This document shows, piece after piece, positions 32,727-34,590 of a stretch of DNA of 34,590 nucleotides. The position numbers and the translations under genes were made by a program. Source of the DNA: Planctomycetia bacterium (GTDB lineage Bacteria > Planctomycetota > Planctomycetia > Gemmatales > Gemmataceae); contig SYHD01000198.1 in assembly GCA_005799265.1 (NCBI GenBank), positions 1 to 34,590 on the forward strand, read 5' to 3'. Below the pieces are notes generated by a model. It saw nothing but the letters and a program-made list of their open reading frames with translations. It had not been told where the DNA came from and ran no database searches. Within the stretch, counting starts at the first letter, position 1; each line of letters begins with the position of its first letter.

Positions 32727-33432
32727 TGCGGGTGTTCGACATGCGGTTAGGCACTTTTGGCTAACACGCCAACAGCAATCTACGCGCCAGGGCGACACGG
32801 ATGACCGAGACCGAGGCGCACGCGGCGCTGTCACGGGTGGCAAGCAGATGGACGGATTCATCCGCCTGGTGCACGATCTTCTCACAACGGCAAAAGTCCC
32901 TGAAGAATGCATCGCGATGAACAAGCGGGTCGAGTTGCCTGGGTGGTTTCGAGCAGAGAAGAAGTGGGATCTCGTGATCGTGCATGAGCAACAGCTGCTC
33001 GCCGCATTGGAGTTCAAATCACAAATCGGGCCTTCGTTCGGCAACAATTTCAACAACCGCACGGAAGAGGCCCTTGGAAGTGCGACGGACATCTGGGCAG
33101 CCTATCGAGAAGGCGCATTCAAACCGTCCTCGCGCCCTTTTCTTGGATATTTGATGCTCCTGGAGGATTGTGATCGTTCGCGCTCGCCCGTCAAGGTGAG
33201 TGAACCGCATTTCTCGGTTTTTCCAGAATTCAAAGCTGCGTCGTATCGTGACCGTTATGCGATTTTCATCGAAAAACTCCTGCGGGACCGACTTTACGAC
33301 AGTGCATGTTTCTTGTTGTCCGGTAAAGAATCAGCGGCCACCGGTAATTACCTCGAGCCGAATCCTGAACTCACATTCGCCAAATTCGTGACACCTCTGA
33401 TCGCTCGCGTCAGCGCTATTTGCAGCGTGTAA
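32707..33432 (+). CDS. Type II restriction endonuclease, XhoI/PaeR7I family
   Basis: A 241-residue endonuclease that matches the XhoI/PaeR7I family, whose members cut CTCGAG. The N-terminus (RHAVRHFWLTRQQQ, GARGAVTGGKQMDGF) and the core KKWDLVIVHEQQLLAALEFKSQ, IGPSFGNNFNNRTEEALG and DIWAAYREGAF are characteristic. The PD-(D/E)xK set is visible as D88 and E102-x-K104. The start ATG 32707 lies inside the methyltransferase gene with no Shine-Dalgarno, so translation is probably coupled and lower, which lets methylation come first. The specificity CTCGAG is inferred from family membership only. Two CTCGAG sites lie in or beside this gene (32698-32703, 33352-33357). Confidence 0.9.
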   Translation: MSMQDVDAGVRHAVRHFWLTRQQQSTRQGDTDDRDRGARGAVTGGKQMDGFIRLVHDLLTTAKVPEECIAMNKRVELPGWFRAEKKWDLVIVHEQQLLAALEFKSQIGPSFGNNFNNRTEEALGSATDIWAAYREGAFKPSSRPFLGYLMLLEDCDRSRSPVKVSEPHFSVFPEFKAASYRDRYAIFIEKLLRDRLYDSACFLLSGKESAATGNYLEPNPELTFAKFVTPLIARVSAICSV

Positions 33433-33456
33433 TCTGCTTGGCCTCGCAGAGTAAGA

Positions 33457-34521
33457 TCACTCTCCCATCCGCCGCTTCAAGAACGCCGCCATCTTTGCCA
33501 TCGCCGTCCTCGTCTCTCGCGTGTACGCCAACTCCGGGCGCATCTGGAAGACGTGCGGCATGCCCTCGTAGAGATCGAGGATGGCTGTGCCGCCGGCGTC
33601 GTCGATCGCGCGATACTGGCGGACGAAGTGACTCAGGAAAATCTCCCTCGTGCCGCCCTGGATCAGCGTCGGCGGGAAGCCCTTGGCGTAATCGCCGTAG
33701 ATCGGGGACACGTACGGGTTCTTCTGGTCTTTGGGATCCGCGTAGGCGTCGGCGGCGCGGCGGAGGTGCTTGTCGTAAAGGTAGGTCGGCTCGAAATCCT
33801 TCAGCGTCAGGCCTGAGTCGCCGCGGTTGGTGATGTCCGCCCACGGCGACCAGAGTACGACGGCAGCGGGCATGCCTTGGCCCTGGTCGCGCATCTTGAG
33901 GACGCTCCCGGCCGCCAGCGCGCCGCCGGCTGATTCGCCGTAGATGGCGATGTCCTTCAGCTTGTGGCCATCCTTCTGGAGGCCCGCGAAAACCGCGAGG
34001 ACTTCGTCGGTCACTTGCCGCCATTTGCCGACGGGGGCGAGCGTGTAATCGATTGAGATCACGCGCAAGCCCGTCGCGTCGGCCGCCGGCACGCTGCTCA
34101 CCAACCGCGAATGGGCGCTGTAGAACGTGTAGGCGCCGCCGTGAAGGTGTACGAGCAATTTGCTGCTCGGCTTCCATCCTTTCGGCTTGATGTCGAGCAC
34201 CGGGACGCCGCCGATTTTTCGCTTCTCGACCGATGGCTCATAACGCTTCAACGTCGCCTGGACTTTCGGCTCACTCGCAGCCTCAGCGGCCTGCCACGCT
34301 TTCTTCCAGCCGGCGAAATCGTCCGCGGCAGGCCACGCGGGCAAGGCGGCCGGATCGGTGAGCGATTCGAGATACTTGCGTGCTGCCGGCGAGACCGTGT
34401 CCGGAACCTGGACGAAAGGCTTTCCATCGCCGGGGCGGTCCAGCGCGAATCCGGGCAAGCCGCTGAGTAAAGTACCGATGGCGAACAAAGCCGTCGCGAC
34501 TCGTCTGGTTTGCGTGCGCAT
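33457..34521 (-). CDS. Secreted HSL-like alpha/beta hydrolase (esterase)
   Basis: A 354-residue secreted esterase/lipase of the hormone-sensitive-lipase group. ATG 34521 (MRTQTRRVATALFAIG) follows GGAGA by about six bases; the upstream in-frame extension is rejected. A signal peptide ends near GFA. The oxyanion motif HGGA (127-130) is the HSL type, the nucleophile is in GESAGG (S197), and the histidine in GMPHVF (H323). The expected catalytic acid position reads TREIF (E293) rather than the usual Asp, so Glu may be the acid. It probably hydrolyses short-chain esters outside the cell. It is convergent with the nuclease gene, with 24 bases between stops. Confidence 0.88.
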   Translation of the reverse strand: MRTQTRRVATALFAIGTLLSGLPGFALDRPGDGKPFVQVPDTVSPAARKYLESLTDPAALPAWPAADDFAGWKKAWQAAEAASEPKVQATLKRYEPSVEKRKIGGVPVLDIKPKGWKPSSKLLVHLHGGAYTFYSAHSRLVSSVPAADATGLRVISIDYTLAPVGKWRQVTDEVLAVFAGLQKDGHKLKDIAIYGESAGGALAAGSVLKMRDQGQGMPAAVVLWSPWADITNRGDSGLTLKDFEPTYLYDKHLRRAADAYADPKDQKNPYVSPIYGDYAKGFPPTLIQGGTREIFLSHFVRQYRAIDDAGGTAILDLYEGMPHVFQMRPELAYTRETRTAMAKMAAFLKRRMGE

Positions 34522-34590
34522 GATGATCTCCGGCTCACTCGATAATACTGCGAGCGGCTGAATCTGTCGCATACCAACCCGAAGCGTCAG

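Noticed and set aside
1..34590. tRNA genes and CRISPR arrays
   Set aside because: No T-arm/anticodon patterns outside coding sequence and no evenly spaced direct repeats were seen. The heptamer array at 14178-14277 is an inverted tandem unit, not a spacer-repeat array.

Overview
The window looks like a chromosomal piece of a planctomycete (Planctomycetota, Gemmata/Pirellula-like). It carries several families largely characteristic of that phylum: two intact DUF1501 proteins and one decayed copy, a DUF1549/DUF1553 cytochrome-like protein, a DUF1552 protein, a TIGR03067 protein, a membrane-anchored MJ0042-type zinc-ribbon protein, a PQQ-propeller protein and many secreted proteins. Base composition is moderately GC-rich, with lower GC around 6.5-7.0 kb and 31.7-33.4 kb. 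No tRNA, rRNA, CRISPR array or prophage was seen.

Layout. 0.3-3.6 kb: a small membrane protein, a Tat-exported DUF1501 protein with a clear terminator, and a GT87-like membrane glycosyltransferase. 3.7-6.0 kb: a tight plus-strand run of yceH-like, rluB-like and pyrK-like genes, closed by a perfect 27-bp palindrome. 6.1-8.2 kb (minus strand): a broken partial copy of a TPR gene joined to a transposase-like N-terminal scrap, an unknown Lys/Asp-rich protein, and the intact TPR membrane protein. 8.35-9.4 kb: DAHP synthase (aroF), which has a perfect 25-bp palindromic element inserted in frame in its coding sequence. 9.5-11.0 kb: a 48-residue lipoprotein and two secreted proteins.

11.0-14.9 kb: the ribosomal alpha-operon region rpmJ-rpsM-rpsK-rpsD-rpoA-rplQ. 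It has a promoter before rpmJ, a strong terminator after rplQ and a hairpin or repeat in every intergenic gap, including a candidate structured leader before rpsD. 15-17 kb (minus): a metallophosphoesterase translated closely after a PQQ-propeller protein. 17-19.4 kb: a methylisocitrate lyase-like enzyme, a TolB-like propeller whose signal peptide appears to be encoded by a dispersed repeat, and a HicBA toxin-antitoxin pair with its own promoter. 19.6-26.8 kb: DUF1501, a zinc-ribbon/transmembrane/HEAT-like protein and DUF1549/DUF1553 in series, probably a cell-envelope system. 26.8-31.4 kb: an unknown secreted protein, a CocE/NonD hydrolase and a DUF1552 protein. 31.5-33.4 kb: a frameshifted DUF1501 remnant beside a type II restriction-modification pair (SPPY-class methyltransferase and XhoI/PaeR7I-family nuclease). 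The window ends with a secreted HSL-like esterase.

The most unusual theme is palindromic or dispersed repeats, found next to genes, between ribosomal genes and inside coding sequence (aroF and the TolB-like gene). This resembles the Rickettsia palindromic elements, but in a planctomycete.
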